Source: an uncultured Granulosicoccus sp.
Lineage (GTDB): Bacteria; Pseudomonadota; Gammaproteobacteria; Granulosicoccales; Granulosicoccaceae
Reading direction: 5' to 3'
Length of the DNA: 64,000 bases
Assembly (NCBI GenBank): GCA_947499955.1
Contig: CANMQI010000020.1
Span: forward strand, 1 to 64,000
This document shows positions 9,507 to 18,589 of this stretch, one piece after another. Position numbers and translations under genes: made by a program. The stretch's first letter is position 1; the number at the start of each line of letters is the position of its first letter. Under the pieces are notes generated by a model. That model was not told where the DNA came from, did no database searches, and worked only from the letters and a program-made list of their open reading frames with translations.

Positions 9507-9992
9507 TTAGGATGCCTTGCGCATGGCCCTGACATCCTCTTGATCGACCTGTCGTGCAAGTAGAGTCTTGTAGGCGATTAGAACATCACGATGGATAAGG
9601 GATAAGTCGATGCCCAACACGCGACTGCGCTGACATTCGTTGAAATCGATGGGTAACGGTATCCAACAGCTTTCCACCGCGTCATAGATGGACAGTTCTC
9701 GATCACTCCCTACCTCGATTTTTATACCAGAATGTATGAACTGCACGTACTCCAGATTCCATCCCTCACTGTAATCGCGGTAACGTTGTGCCGGTTTGCT
9801 GATGTGACTTTTTCCAGCCTGCACGATTTCAGCGAAACGATCATTTGGAACAAATACATCAATGTCGTTGAGCGCTCGAGTAGAGCCGTATCCGATCGCA
9901 GCCAAACCACCGCAAAAGGCACACGGAATATGTCGTTGATCAGCCATTCCTACAATCCATTGAAGAGCGGAGACGTGTTGATGCGAGTACAT
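9507..9992 (-). CDS. Nucleotidyltransferase-fold protein
   Basis: 161 aa. The sequence GGLAAIGYGSTRALNDIDVFV has the GG...GS/T..R..NDID pattern of minimal nucleotidyltransferases, in which the two Asp bind metal. It is followed by HSGIKIEV, where a third acidic residue is expected. This fold occurs in AbiEii/MNT-type toxins and in stand-alone NTases. No antitoxin-like or HEPN partner is adjacent, so a toxin role is not supported. A downstream Met at 9947 is an alternative start. Confidence 0.7.
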   Translation of the reverse strand: MYSHQHVSALQWIVGMADQRHIPCAFCGGLAAIGYGSTRALNDIDVFVPNDRFAEIVQAGKSHISKPAQRYRDYSEGWNLEYVQFIHSGIKIEVGSDRELSIYDAVESCWIPLPIDFNECQRSRVLGIDLSLIHRDVLIAYKTLLARQVDQEDVRAMRKAS

Positions 9993-10236
9993 TGCTGTCT
10001 TTCAATCAAGCGAAATCTGAGCTTTCGTATCGTGGATAACTCGATGGCCTGCAAACTGCGCAGACATGCGTACGCCGAGATTTTCGACTGTTTCGAATCG
10101 GTCCGGGAGGTGATACAGAGTTCGGAGTCATGTCGAGTTGGACATTGATCCGACCGGCTCAGACTATCAGTCAGAGTCACCTGACAGGATACAAGCGCAA
10201 AAACGAGCCAGTGCACGAAGGTTACCTGTACTTCCT

Positions 10237-10656
10237 CTAGATTCGCCAGTAGGACTGTGCTGCCGGTGACAGGGTGGAAAGTACACGGTCAAAGTCCTCC
10301 TCGTTCAAATTGCGTCTCAACGCTATAGCCACAGCATGGATGGAGGAATCGGGGGACCAGTTGTGCGCCTCTCTGAGAGACTTGACCTCTCTTGTCATGT
10401 CTGCCCTGTCAACGAATGGAAGCTTTGGTTCGTCAGGGTCCCAGTCAGCAACGAACAACGCCCTGATAGGGGGAGGCAATACGTTGGCAAACATCAACGC
10501 CTCCCTGATTTCAAGGCGTTTTCGAAACGTATGTAGCACACCAACAACCATGTTGTAAGCCATGTTGGTTGTGCTCAAACCGGAGGCGTCTCGGGCATCT
10601 ACCATGAACCTTTCGAAGACTCTGGTCGAGTTGAGGTATTCAGCTGGTACTGGCAT
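10237..10656 (-). CDS. DUF2267 protein
   Basis: About 139 aa from the ATG at 10656 (a TTG at 10692 would add 12 residues). The protein matches the DUF2267 pattern: VVGVLHTFRKRLEIREALMFANVLPPPIRALF followed by W, and near the end HAVAIALRRNLNEEDFDRVL then LSPAAQSYW. DUF2267 proteins are small, helical and cytosolic, often stress-associated, and their molecular role is unknown. It stands alone here. Confidence 0.85.
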   Translation of the reverse strand: MPVPAEYLNSTRVFERFMVDARDASGLSTTNMAYNMVVGVLHTFRKRLEIREALMFANVLPPPIRALFVADWDPDEPKLPFVDRADMTREVKSLREAHNWSPDSSIHAVAIALRRNLNEEDFDRVLSTLSPAAQSYWRI

Positions 10657-10716
10657 AAGGATCTTGCTATTCGTGCGCACTAGTTTGATCAAAAAGTATC
10701 ATACAGGGAGTTTTCC

Positions 10717-10833
10717 ATGACCGATCGCAGCCATTCACGCTGGTCAGCAATCGGTGCAGTTCAACCACAATTCCACGGCTGGGCCACGTTGAGCGATCCT
10801 GAGACAGATCGACAGGGGCGCTGGATTCCATGA
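10717..10833 (+). CDS. Possible 38-aa small protein
   Basis: The short frame MTDRSHSRWSAIG... ends RQGRWIP. It starts 6 nt after GGGAG, a good ribosome site, and its stop overlaps another short frame starting at 10830. There is no homology I recognise, so the frame may be fortuitous. Confidence 0.2.
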   Translation: MTDRSHSRWSAIGAVQPQFHGWATLSDPETDRQGRWIP

Positions 10834-10975
10834 AACAGGTCAGCCTAATTCGGAATTCAACATGCCAGGGGAACGATGGGTACTTTGGTCAGCCAGAAAG
10901 TGGGCTCAACCACTGGACAGTGGAACCTGATTGATGTCGACCTCGTTCACCGAGGGGGGCGCTGGTACCACAGTC

Positions 10976-11563
10976 CTAATCAGCTCGTTTCAGATCATGG
11001 TAGTCGCCGCGTACGGAGAGTGTGATTGACACAGCCTGGCTGTCAATGTTTCGCCAGAGCCAGCCATGGTTCCCGGAAAAATCGGCTACTAGCGTGCCTT
11101 TGCCAACGGGAATCCTGCGACCCATGCTGTATCGGGTGGTTTGGCCGCCGCCATCACCGTGCAGATGGTAGTTGACGACTCCCCCCCTGGCAGTCCAGAG
11201 GAATTCGATCTCGGCGCCCTCGTTCATGACGAGCTTGTATTTAATGCTCTCGCCCGGGATCAGTGTAAAGTGCACTTCCTCGTCCCACGAGTCCGCGGTT
11301 TTTTGTGCATAGCCCGTGCTCACGAACAAGCCCGGGACGCTACCGGCAACTCTGTGTCCCCCATCTTCCTGAGACGACTCGCGCTCGAACACAACCTCTT
11401 CGACAAACTCCCTTCCTGTCCCCGTTGGATCAACGCCGTAGTCCGTGGAGATAACGACAGTCACGAACATGGACACAATGAACGTGGCAGCAATCACTGC
11501 GGTTTTAAATGCTTGCGCCAACCTGGGTGCGTCGTCTACGTCAGGGTTTTGTACGTTGAACAT
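10976..11563 (-). CDS. Transmembrane anchor protein
   Basis: 195 aa. A short cytoplasmic N-terminus (MFNVQNPDVDDAPRLAQA) precedes one membrane helix at about 22-40, then the family-like DYGVDPTGTGR motif. After a variable linker there is a periplasmic beta domain: FTLIPGESIKYKLVMNEGAEIEFLW, GGVVNYHLHGD and HGWLWRN. This is the layout of proteins annotated as transmembrane anchor proteins in proteobacteria; their function is not established. A truncated, broken second copy lies at about 13560-13930 on the same strand. Confidence 0.8.
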   Translation of the reverse strand: MFNVQNPDVDDAPRLAQAFKTAVIAATFIVSMFVTVVISTDYGVDPTGTGREFVEEVVFERESSQEDGGHRVAGSVPGLFVSTGYAQKTADSWDEEVHFTLIPGESIKYKLVMNEGAEIEFLWTARGGVVNYHLHGDGGGQTTRYSMGRRIPVGKGTLVADFSGNHGWLWRNIDSQAVSITLSVRGDYHDLKRAD

Positions 11564-11738
11564 TGCAAGGATGTCTCCTGGATTCAGATCACGATAAAGA
11601 TAAAGAACTGGCCACTATGCCGACAGGGTGGCCGCGTTCGGAATGTGGTTTGTTTAGCCAACGGATGAGACCCGGTCATCTGTTCCTGAGGTGTCTGTCT
11701 TGTAGCCGGGCTCTATGGGAGACCGCCCCTGGCCTCCG

Positions 11739-12038
11739 TCAAGTCTGATTCCTGCTCGCAGGACCATGAAGCAGTTGGGCGGCACTTCCTGTCAGAGGTG
11801 GTTCTGACTGTTCAACCTCGGCACGAGAAAGACCGATGTCGCGCAACATATAGTCGTTGAGTTTCAGCAACAAGACACGTTTGCTGTGCTGCTCACGCCG
11901 ATGTTCAAGCCATTGCAGGAGTCGTCTGTTATAACTTGAATGCCATGAAGGAGCCGGCACACTGCGCTGTTCGAGATCTGTTGGCCGACTCGATCGGATT
12001 GCTTTCGCTGACAGGCCTTTGCTGGTACACATTGTCGC
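11739..12038 (-). CDS. DUF1127 protein
   Basis: About 99 aa from the ATG at 12038; the frame extends to 12152. The core LLQWLEHRREQHSKRVLLLKL then LNDYMLRDIGLSRAEVEQ is the DUF1127 (YjiS-like) motif, near residues 40-78. It is longer than the usual 45-70 aa, with non-conserved ends. Small Arg-rich DUF1127 proteins have been linked to RNA turnover and phosphate or stress responses in alphaproteobacteria; the role here is unknown. Confidence 0.75.
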   Translation of the reverse strand, partial: ATMCTSKGLSAKAIRSSRPTDLEQRSVPAPSWHSSYNRRLLQWLEHRREQHSKRVLLLKLNDYMLRDIGLSRAEVEQSEPPLTGSAAQLLHGPASRNQT

Positions 12039-12173
12039 CATGGTTGTTCTTGACAGTTCATGATGGCTGCGACTGCAGCATCTGAACAACAATTTGCGAC
12101 AAAACCGTTTGTTACTCAAACAAATAGTTCTGATAGCAACTGTCAGGATCAATGAAAATTGGATACTCGGGTA

Positions 12174-12674
12174 ATGCCTGGCATATCACCCGTCCAGCAG
12201 CTCTTGCTGGAGCTGGATACACTCAGGCTCCCTGTTGCGAAAGCGGACGCAGGTGGCTTTTCCGCGGTAGTGGAGATCGTCTTTCAAACACCATCTGGCG
12301 CTTTCAAGCAGGTCAGGAACATCGAAGAGCTAATGGGCCGGCCACGGTTCAAGGGTGACTTGCACGCTGTCGTGGCAACGTCCGACGGTGAGAGACTGGT
12401 GCAGCACGACAAGCGCATGCTGGCAATGAATCGTGAAGTGATGGCCACTGTCGGGTCTCCCGACGTGGTCGGTGTGGTACGTGTTGTCTCCCACATTATT
12501 CCAGCGACCTTTTTACTGACACTCCGCCACCTCGGCGTGAAATATTCAGACGAATGCGTAGACGAGGTGGCACTGATATGTGCAACAAACCCCGCGTTTT
12601 CAGGTGTCAGGTGTAACAACACAGGTATTGTCGAAGGCTACTTGCTCATGCGTCCCCAGTACAAAGTAAGGTAG
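12174..12674 (+). CDS. Hypothetical protein
   Basis: About 166 aa from the ATG at 12174 (a TTG at 12159 is an alternative). The protein looks alpha/beta and soluble: FSAVVEIVFQTPSGAFKQV at the start, then DLHAVVATSDGERLVQHD. No family recognised. It lies 34 nt upstream of the racemase-like gene on the same strand, so the two are probably cotranscribed. Confidence 0.55.
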   Translation: MPGISPVQQLLLELDTLRLPVAKADAGGFSAVVEIVFQTPSGAFKQVRNIEELMGRPRFKGDLHAVVATSDGERLVQHDKRMLAMNREVMATVGSPDVVGVVRVVSHIIPATFLLTLRHLGVKYSDECVDEVALICATNPAFSGVRCNNTGIVEGYLLMRPQYKVR

Positions 12675-12708
12675 CATGGGATGCTACTTTTTCTGTTGGG
12701 GAGATAGG

Positions 12709-13407
12709 GTGAAGAAGATCGGACTCATTGGTGGTCTTGCGTTTCGTGCGGGTATTTTCTATTACGAACAGCTTCAACAAAGATTTGATGATCATGACTC
12801 ACCATTAGAGCTGGTTCTACAGCATGCCGACGTCAAGAAGGTTCTGAAGTTCGTAGAGGAAGATGATCGTGCGGGTCTCGGCGACTACCTTGGTCTATTG
12901 TCGAATGACCTGTTCGCGGCTGGAGCAGACCTGGTTGCGGTCACCGCAGTCGCCCCGCATCTCGCAGTGCGTGAGCTTCGTCATTCCGCCAATGGGACCA
13001 TCGTCAACCTTCTGGATTGTGTGAGTCAGGGAATAACGGATGCTGGGCTGAGTCGTGTTGCAATATTTGGTAATCGAATGGTGATTGACACAAACATATT
13101 TGGAGCCGTCGCTGATGAAACAGTGGTCCCTCTCGATTCAAGGATCACGCAAGAAGTACACGATATCTACACGGATATTGCGTTGAATGGAAAACGAGGC
13201 ACTCAGCCTGAGAGAGACTATTTCGCGGATCTCGCCGACGACCTCGTGAAACGACACGAGGTACAGGCTGTAGTCCTTGCAGGCACAGATCTGTCGTCCT
13301 TCTATGCCGATGAACCCCCAGGCTTCCCTGTCATTGATGTAGCGTCACTTCATATTGAACAGATAGTGTCGGATCTCACAAATGAACATGATTCGCTACC
13401 GGTATAG
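12709..13407 (+). CDS. Aspartate/glutamate racemase-fold protein lacking both catalytic Cys
   Basis: About 232 aa from the GTG at 12709, which follows GGGGAGATAGG; the ATG at 12676 would add a non-conserved leader. KKIGLIGGLAFRAGIFYYEQL is the N-terminus of the Asp/Glu racemase superfamily. SPLELVLQHADVKKV and LLSNDLFAAGADLVAV also fit. Where family members carry the first catalytic Cys (CNT.H or TNTMH region) this protein has AVTAVAPH. At the second (GCTE) it has LAGTDLSSF. With neither Cys present, classical two-base racemization is unlikely; it may be a binding protein or use other chemistry. Confidence 0.75.
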   Translation: MKKIGLIGGLAFRAGIFYYEQLQQRFDDHDSPLELVLQHADVKKVLKFVEEDDRAGLGDYLGLLSNDLFAAGADLVAVTAVAPHLAVRELRHSANGTIVNLLDCVSQGITDAGLSRVAIFGNRMVIDTNIFGAVADETVVPLDSRITQEVHDIYTDIALNGKRGTQPERDYFADLADDLVKRHEVQAVVLAGTDLSSFYADEPPGFPVIDVASLHIEQIVSDLTNEHDSLPV

Positions 13408-13559
13408 GCCTTTTCGGTGAATCAATCACGTCAGGAAATTGGAGAACTGATGGCTCGATTGGTGAGGGTTGCGGGAGGAGTAACGAACGCTTTCGGTGGA
13501 TCTCAGGCCATCAATCAGGCCAGCAATCAGTGCAGCCCAGCTGCTACTCCACGGTCAGG

Positions 13560-13930
13560 TCATGTGAATCGGTTCGACTGTCGGACGGCATTGGGAACTG
13601 GCTTTCACAACTCAGCCAGCTCCAGGTTTTGGTAATTGCTACGTACCGAGAGTGTGATTGACACGTCCTGGCTGGCAGTGTTTCGCCAGAGCCAGCCAGG
13701 GTCCCCGAAAACTCGGCGTTTGGCGTGCCTTTGCGAACAAGAGTTCTACAGCCCATGTTGTATCGGGTGGTTTGGCCGTTGCCATTGCCGTGCAGAATGT
13801 CGTTGATAACTCTCCCCCACCTGTCACCATCAGATCGACGCCGTATTTCGTGGAGATCCCGTGCCGGGAATAGAGAGATACTATTCGAAGGTCCGTCGAA
13901 ACGAAACCGTCGCAAGGTATCCTGCCAGCG
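13560..13930 (-). pseudogene. Broken partial copy of the transmembrane anchor gene
   Basis: On the minus strand this region aligns with 10990-11460. It shares the C-terminal part (tyr-ser-met-gly segment, HGWLWRN equivalent, GTLVADFSG-like stretch), and an internal piece is missing before the DYGVDPTG region. Frames are interrupted: the good match MGCR..VRKGTPNAEFSG changes frame soon after. It is a remnant of a local duplication. Confidence 0.75.
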
Positions 13931-13954
13931 TGAAGGGCAAGGGGCATGACAGAT

Positions 13955-15370
13955 CTAGCCGCGTAGCCAACGTGCATCAGCAGTTCGAAGTCTGCTGACT
14001 GGATAGTCAAACCGCAGATCGACTCCGTCTATTTGATAGGGCAACTTCAGGCGACGTAGCTTGCCCCAGGGTGTGTGTTCGATGGTTGATGAATAATGTT
14101 GTTCCTTGACCCCTGCCAGTGCGTCAGCTGTCGCCCCTGAGGTCGGGAGTTCTTGAAGTAATTTGGCTTGCCGAGCCAGTGACAGACGAGCCGAGAGAAT
14201 ACGACCACTGGCCCATTGGGAAGTTATGGCGTGAATGGTCGCAGCAGCCATCAGATACCCGGTGACATGATCCAGTGCCTGAAAGGGTAAGGGTACGGGA
14301 CGTTGACCGTCAGCACATCGCATTCCGTAATCTGCGATCCCGGTGCTCATCTGAACAAGGCTATCGAAGCCACGCCTGCCTGTCCACGGCCCAGTCCACC
14401 CGTAGGCATTTAATGCCACGTCGATCAGGTTGGGATTGATCTGTGTACGACGGTTCTTGTCGAACCCCAGGCCCGGCAAGGCGTCTCGCCGATAGCCATG
14501 CACAAGCACATGGGCTTCAGCCAACAGCTTCTCGAATACAGCCTTGTCAGCCGACTCCCTGAGGTTCAGGCCCGCACAACGTTTTCCCAGAGTCATTTCC
14601 AGGGCATTACCATCCTCACTCCAGTCAGGTGGATCAAGACGCAATACATCGGCTCCAAGGGATGCCAGAAAACGAGTGCTCACCGGGCCTGCCAGTACGC
14701 GGGTCAAGTCGAGTACACGCACACCCTTCAGTGGTCTCGAGGGTGTGGCCTGAGCAAGAATCTCGGTTGCTGAACTCGTTGCCGCCCGCTCCTGCCACGC
14801 GACCACCGGTTCACTGTTTACAGCCTGGCCCTGTACGTGATTCTGCCACTCCGTGAGAGTCTTCATGGCCGCAGCAGCGCCCCTGGCGGCAACGACTGCA
14901 CTCTCCAGTTCCTCCGACCGCCAGCTTGCCACTCGCTGTACGGCGGTTTGCCTGGTGGCGGGTTGTCCTAGCACCCCCAGGGCTGCCTCTCTATGGTGTG
15001 GAGCGTTGGTGTGCAGCCGTATCCATCCATCGCGTGTCTGGTAGTCACCAGCGAATTCATCCCACATAGCAGGTCGCTCCCAACCGAGCGGATAAAAACT
15101 ATGTGAACACCATCGCGATGCCAGCATACGATCCACCTGAGCATGGCTCTCGCTGCCCCAGACAGTTCTGCGCAATTCCATGACTTCATGGACCGCAGCA
15201 GCTATTGCTGCTTGTGAAAAATCAGAAACCGGATAACTGGATTCAGCTGACCCGCCCGCACTATCCAGTGCGATTGCCTGATTGATTTCAGGTATCCCGG
15301 AAACAGGTTCCTTCCCTGCGGACTCGCGAATTTGAGTAATGAAGTGATTCAGTATGGAGTTCATGGTCAA
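13955..15370 (-). CDS. CoA-transferase family III (CaiB/BaiF) protein
   Basis: 471 aa. After a leader of about 210 residues comes PLKGVRVLDLTRVLAGPVSTRFLASLGADVLRLD, the hallmark N-terminus of class III CoA-transferases, which move CoA between carboxylic acids. It continues with GKRCAGLNLRES and AHVLVHGYRRDALPGLG. The usual catalytic Asp region after LGADV is not clear. Residues 1-210 resemble the C-terminal part of a second CaiB-like unit (WDEFAGDYQTRDGWIRLHTNAP), so this may be a fused or tandem family variant. It stands alone, so no substrate can be inferred. Confidence 0.85.
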   Translation of the reverse strand: MTMNSILNHFITQIRESAGKEPVSGIPEINQAIALDSAGGSAESSYPVSDFSQAAIAAAVHEVMELRRTVWGSESHAQVDRMLASRWCSHSFYPLGWERPAMWDEFAGDYQTRDGWIRLHTNAPHHREAALGVLGQPATRQTAVQRVASWRSEELESAVVAARGAAAAMKTLTEWQNHVQGQAVNSEPVVAWQERAATSSATEILAQATPSRPLKGVRVLDLTRVLAGPVSTRFLASLGADVLRLDPPDWSEDGNALEMTLGKRCAGLNLRESADKAVFEKLLAEAHVLVHGYRRDALPGLGFDKNRRTQINPNLIDVALNAYGWTGPWTGRRGFDSLVQMSTGIADYGMRCADGQRPVPLPFQALDHVTGYLMAAATIHAITSQWASGRILSARLSLARQAKLLQELPTSGATADALAGVKEQHYSSTIEHTPWGKLRRLKLPYQIDGVDLRFDYPVSRLRTADARWLRG

Positions 15371-16580
15371 TCTACGCTACCTCGGATTTATGCAGAAAAA
15401 GCCGGTGGTTTGGGGTTCCGGCTGAAACCGGATGGATCGGTCAGTCGAGTGATGCCTTAGTCTCTTGCTCTCGATCTCGATGCACATCTGCTATCAGTCT
15501 TTGTAGAAAACTCTCGCCTGGAGATGGTGGATTCATGGATGCTCCTGACCATCACGGACAGCAGCCCTGCTCCCGCTGGCCGATGCCACTCCGGTATGAT
15601 TTCCGAATCATCCTGGTGCTCGCATCGGGATGCAGCCTGGTTTCAACAGCCACCTGACATTCGATGTCAGGGCCTGGCAGTGTCATCGTACAAGATGTCT
15701 GTACTTGCCGAACACGTGTTCCATTGTCAGTGGCTAGAGCCCTGGCAAGACCTAGTGTGTAAAGGCATCATCGGTTTGATAGGTACAGTACAGGACCGTC
15801 CGATGAACAATACGATGTGTCGGTTTTGTAAAAATACGGTGTCTGAACACATCCTCGGGCAATCACGAAAGGATCCAGTTTGATGTTCATGACGTTACGT
15901 TCCGGCCTCGAAAGGCAATGAGCCAGCCCGGATGCGCGTTCATCAGCTTTTCTTCCTGCACCAGATAACCAGGTGCTGGAGTCGATAAGGCGAACAGACA
16001 GGCGATGGCGCTAACTACGCAAGAGCTCCTGGCTACTTACCGATCTAGCGCAAAAGTTTAGCTTGATTATTCAAGGCTGGATAAGTTGTTACGGCAACTT
16101 TCATTGCCAGCCCTCAACGATACCTGGTGTGTTCTGAGCGGCTGGCTCTCTGCCCCGAGTCCGCTGCGCATCTACCCAGTGAGCTACAAGGGCATTTGAG
16201 AGGCTTCGGTCTGCGTGTGCGATTGGCGCCTATTACTGCAATGAGAGCCCCTTCATGGCTGTCATGGGCTCATCCTTTGTGCGTCTCGTTACGAGACATC
16301 ACAGGATGTGATCGTACCGGCTTGATCAACGAGGCCTTGCCCGTTCGTTGATCATCACGGGAGATGCACATCCGACATGAGAGATAGACAGGATCGGCAG
16401 CGTTGGGCTCAGCTGCGCTTTGAAGCTGCCATTGCCCATGATGACGACCAGAATTCGCAACAGCCCCGTCTACCACTTTAATGTATCAGTAAAGCTGATC
16501 TATAGCTTAAGTACTATTCGTTTGATTGACTTGATGCAACGGCCGATTATTGTCTGAAGCCAATAAGTAGGGGAAACAAG
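15371..16580. other. 1.2-kb region without a recognisable gene
   Basis: Short frames exist (15524-15883, 16127-16351) but their translations look random. A hairpin-like segment lies at 16074-16111, with outer arms GGCTGG/CCAGCC and inner arms AAGTTG/CAACTT; it could be an RNA or terminator. Confidence 0.4.
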
Positions 16581-16820
16581 GTGTACTTGCTTGGATATTT
16601 GGAACGACATGGAAAATTGGCGTTTACATTGCTGGTGCTTGCGGCTGGAATCTGCATTTGGGCCATTACCCATCCAGTATCAGGGACGCCCGGAATAAAC
16701 GCTTCGACATCTACACAGTGTCTTGATGCAGCCGATGTTCTGGCTGCTCAGGATCGCAGCCGCAACGGCGTGTCGCTGACATGTAATTCGGCCATATTGT
16801 CAGAGAGGACAGCCGAATGA
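16581..16820 (+). CDS. Small single-span membrane protein
   Basis: 79 aa with GTG start and AGGGGA ribosome site. One hydrophobic segment at about 12-32 (LAFTLLVLAAGICIWAI) and a short polar C-terminus with two Cys. No family recognised. Its stop overlaps the start of the DUF1127 gene (ATGA), so the two are translationally coupled, which supports it being real. Confidence 0.45.
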   Translation: MYLLGYLERHGKLAFTLLVLAAGICIWAITHPVSGTPGINASTSTQCLDAADVLAAQDRSRNGVSLTCNSAILSERTAE

Positions 16821-17068
16821 GCCGCGTTGCTGAGTGCCAGATTGCAGCCGGAAATTTGCAAGAGTGCTCTACTTCACTGGCTACGTCGAAAAGCAAGAAA
16901 GCAAAGGATGGGGAGCTATTTCGTACCATCTGTCTCTGGGTCAGGCGATCCCGGCAGCGTCGAGAATTGCGCGAACTGATTTCATCGCCAGATGAGACGT
17001 TCAAGGATATCGGGCTTTCACGGTACGATGTGCAGCGTGAAGAGTGTAAACCGTTTTGGCGTGAATGA
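16817..17068 (+). CDS. DUF1127 protein
   Basis: 83 aa. The C-terminal half (SRQRRELRELISSPDETFKD then IGLSRYDVQREECKPFWRE) matches the DUF1127/YjiS pattern, including the IGLSR.D signature. The N-terminal 40 residues are not conserved. Translationally coupled to the small membrane protein upstream. Second DUF1127 gene in the window. Confidence 0.8.
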   Translation: MSRVAECQIAAGNLQECSTSLATSKSKKAKDGELFRTICLWVRRSRQRRELRELISSPDETFKDIGLSRYDVQREECKPFWRE

Positions 17069-17113
17069 CTGGCGATGCTGACTCGGGACACGACAAGCTT
17101 CGCCGATAAGGGT

Positions 17114-17142
17114 GAGAGCTTCCCCCGTGAGGGGAAGCTCTC
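17114..17142. terminator. Perfect 12-bp-stem hairpin between convergent genes
   Basis: GAGAGCTTCCCC and GGGGAAGCTCTC are separated by 5 nt, between the DUF1127 gene and radC, whose 3' ends face each other. There is no clear T-tract on either side. Confidence 0.55.
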
Positions 17143-17178
17143 TGTCGGCTCTACAGCCGTCGTCAGAGGCTTCGGAGA

Positions 17179-17880
17179 CTACATCAGCCCACGTTCTGCC
17201 AATGACGTTTGCACTCCCTGTCCGATAATCAGATGATCCAGAATGCGAACATCGATCAGAGAGCATGCGTCGACAAGACGACGAGTCAGGCGCACATCAG
17301 TATCACTGGGTTCTGCGACACCTGAAGGGTGGTTATGAGCAAGAATGCAAGCAGCCGCATTGTAGCTCAGACAACTCTTGACAATTTCTCTGGGATAGAC
17401 CGCCGCGCTGTCAATCGTACCGCGGAACATTTCATGGTACTTGACGACACGATGTCGGTTGTCGAGAAACAGGATTGCAAAGACTTCATGCTCTCGACCG
17501 GTCAGATGTAGCGACAGGAATTGCCGCACGTGATCGGGCGATGACAGAACATCGGTTCCTTCCAGCGTCCGAAGAATGCTGCGCTGAGCCAGTTCGATAG
17601 CAGCCTGGATCAGTTGGCAGCTTTTCCTGCTCAAGGGTAGATTGTCGTTGGATTGGCTCAGGCAGAATTGAAGCAGTCCTGCAAGCCCACTACGTTCCCT
17701 CAGGGCTTTGGTTGCAGCATCGATTCGAGAGGCCTTGGGCCCGCCGATGAACAGAGCCAGTAGTTCGGCATCCGAAAATCGACTGATATCGAACGTGCCG
17801 TATTTTCGGTTCCGAACGGAACCGGAGGTGTCACGAACGATGTTCGCGATAAGCGCTTGTTTAAAGCTGGTCTGGGTCAT
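17179..17880 (-). CDS. radC: RadC-family JAB/MPN protein
   Basis: About 233 aa from the ATG at 17880, which follows GGAGAG; the frame continues upstream into the leader repeat. The N-terminal part (SDAELLALFIGG) is the RadC helix-hairpin region. The C-terminal JAB domain has the metalloprotease signature AHNHPSGVAEPSDTD (H.H followed by S and D ligands). RadC proteins are common on ICEs, plasmids and prophages, with unclear function despite the historical repair name. Here it opens the minus-strand ICE accessory genes that are otherwise found beyond 43.9 kb, and part of it is duplicated at 43916-43985. Confidence 0.93.
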   Translation of the reverse strand: MTQTSFKQALIANIVRDTSGSVRNRKYGTFDISRFSDAELLALFIGGPKASRIDAATKALRERSGLAGLLQFCLSQSNDNLPLSRKSCQLIQAAIELAQRSILRTLEGTDVLSSPDHVRQFLSLHLTGREHEVFAILFLDNRHRVVKYHEMFRGTIDSAAVYPREIVKSCLSYNAAACILAHNHPSGVAEPSDTDVRLTRRLVDACSLIDVRILDHLIIGQGVQTSLAERGLM

Positions 17881-18055
17881 TTCGTGCTCTCCATAAGAGA
17901 AAAGCGGAGCACACGAATCCCCTGGCAGGGAATGCGTATTCCCCGCAGGTGAGTTGGATAAGTCGGATGCCAAGTGCGAATCAGGCACTCATTCCGGATA
18001 TGGCATCTGCCGGAATCGTCAGACTGAGAACGCAGTCTTCACGCTACGAAGATTC
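17881..18055 (-). promoter_or_regulatory. ICE leader repeat 1 (upstream of radC)
   Basis: Read on the minus strand, this holds CCTGCGGGGAAT, a GGGGAAT/ATTCCC hairpin and ATTCGTG leading to the radC ribosome site. It is about 90 percent alike to 46134-46305, and its gene-proximal part also matches 45754-45835. It is likely a shared 5' leader or promoter. Confidence 0.65.
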
Positions 18056-18275
18056 TTGATAGCAGATATTCTCCGAGTGGTCAACGCTGCGGACTGACCC
18101 TTGCTGAGCGAGCGGTTGACCCATGTCGTTCATGCAGCTGCGCACAATGTTGCGTAGGTCTGCTCCACCGGACGACCAGCGACGCCCCAGACGTCCATAT
18201 TGCTGACTTTTTCCAGATCGTCGAAAGCAGTCGGCTTCCTCGACAGTGGCATAGCGTTTGATCACCATCAGGCAT
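18041..18275 (-). pseudogene. 3' fragment of the gene at 44049-44693
   Basis: The translation CLMVIKR.ATVEEA.CFRR and the downstream DNA match the 3' end of 44049-44693. The match stops at about 18275, within GGCATCC, where eCIS-side sequence begins. This truncated copy marks the left edge of the eCIS insertion. Confidence 0.8.
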
Positions 18276-18589
18276 CCTGATTCTCCCCTACACCAAAGAA
18301 CAGTTAGTTAAGCGATAATTTCGCAACTGAAGTCTGCGAGGCTGATCCTGCGCGGTCGGTCAACTAGCCGGGAACTGCTGCCTAAATGCCACCCTTGTAA
18401 AATAGATTGATGGTCTTGAGAGTTCATAATGTCTCAAGGTCTGCTCATCACTGTTTACCTTAGTAGAACTATAAAAAGGAATAGTGTTGCACTGGCTGGT
18501 TGAAAACAAGGTAGCCAAGATAAAAAGCCGCGTGTATTGTCGAAGATGCTATTTCGATAGCCATTGAATCTCAAACCTAGGCTTTTGTC
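18276..18589. other. eCIS upstream region
   Basis: No gene. It must hold the promoter of the eCIS operon; a TTTACC...TATAAA pair around 18456-18478 is AT-rich but badly spaced. The first eCIS start is the GTG at 18590. Confidence 0.4.

Noticed and set aside
9507-9992. AbiEii-type toxin
   Set aside because: The nucleotidyltransferase fold fits, but no adjacent antitoxin gene and no HEPN partner were found.
15524-15883. 119-aa open frame
   Set aside because: Poor composition with many Cys/His/Trp, no motif and no strong ribosome site.
16074-16111. Structured RNA
   Set aside because: Two nested stems are visible, but there is no promoter or conserved context to support a gene.
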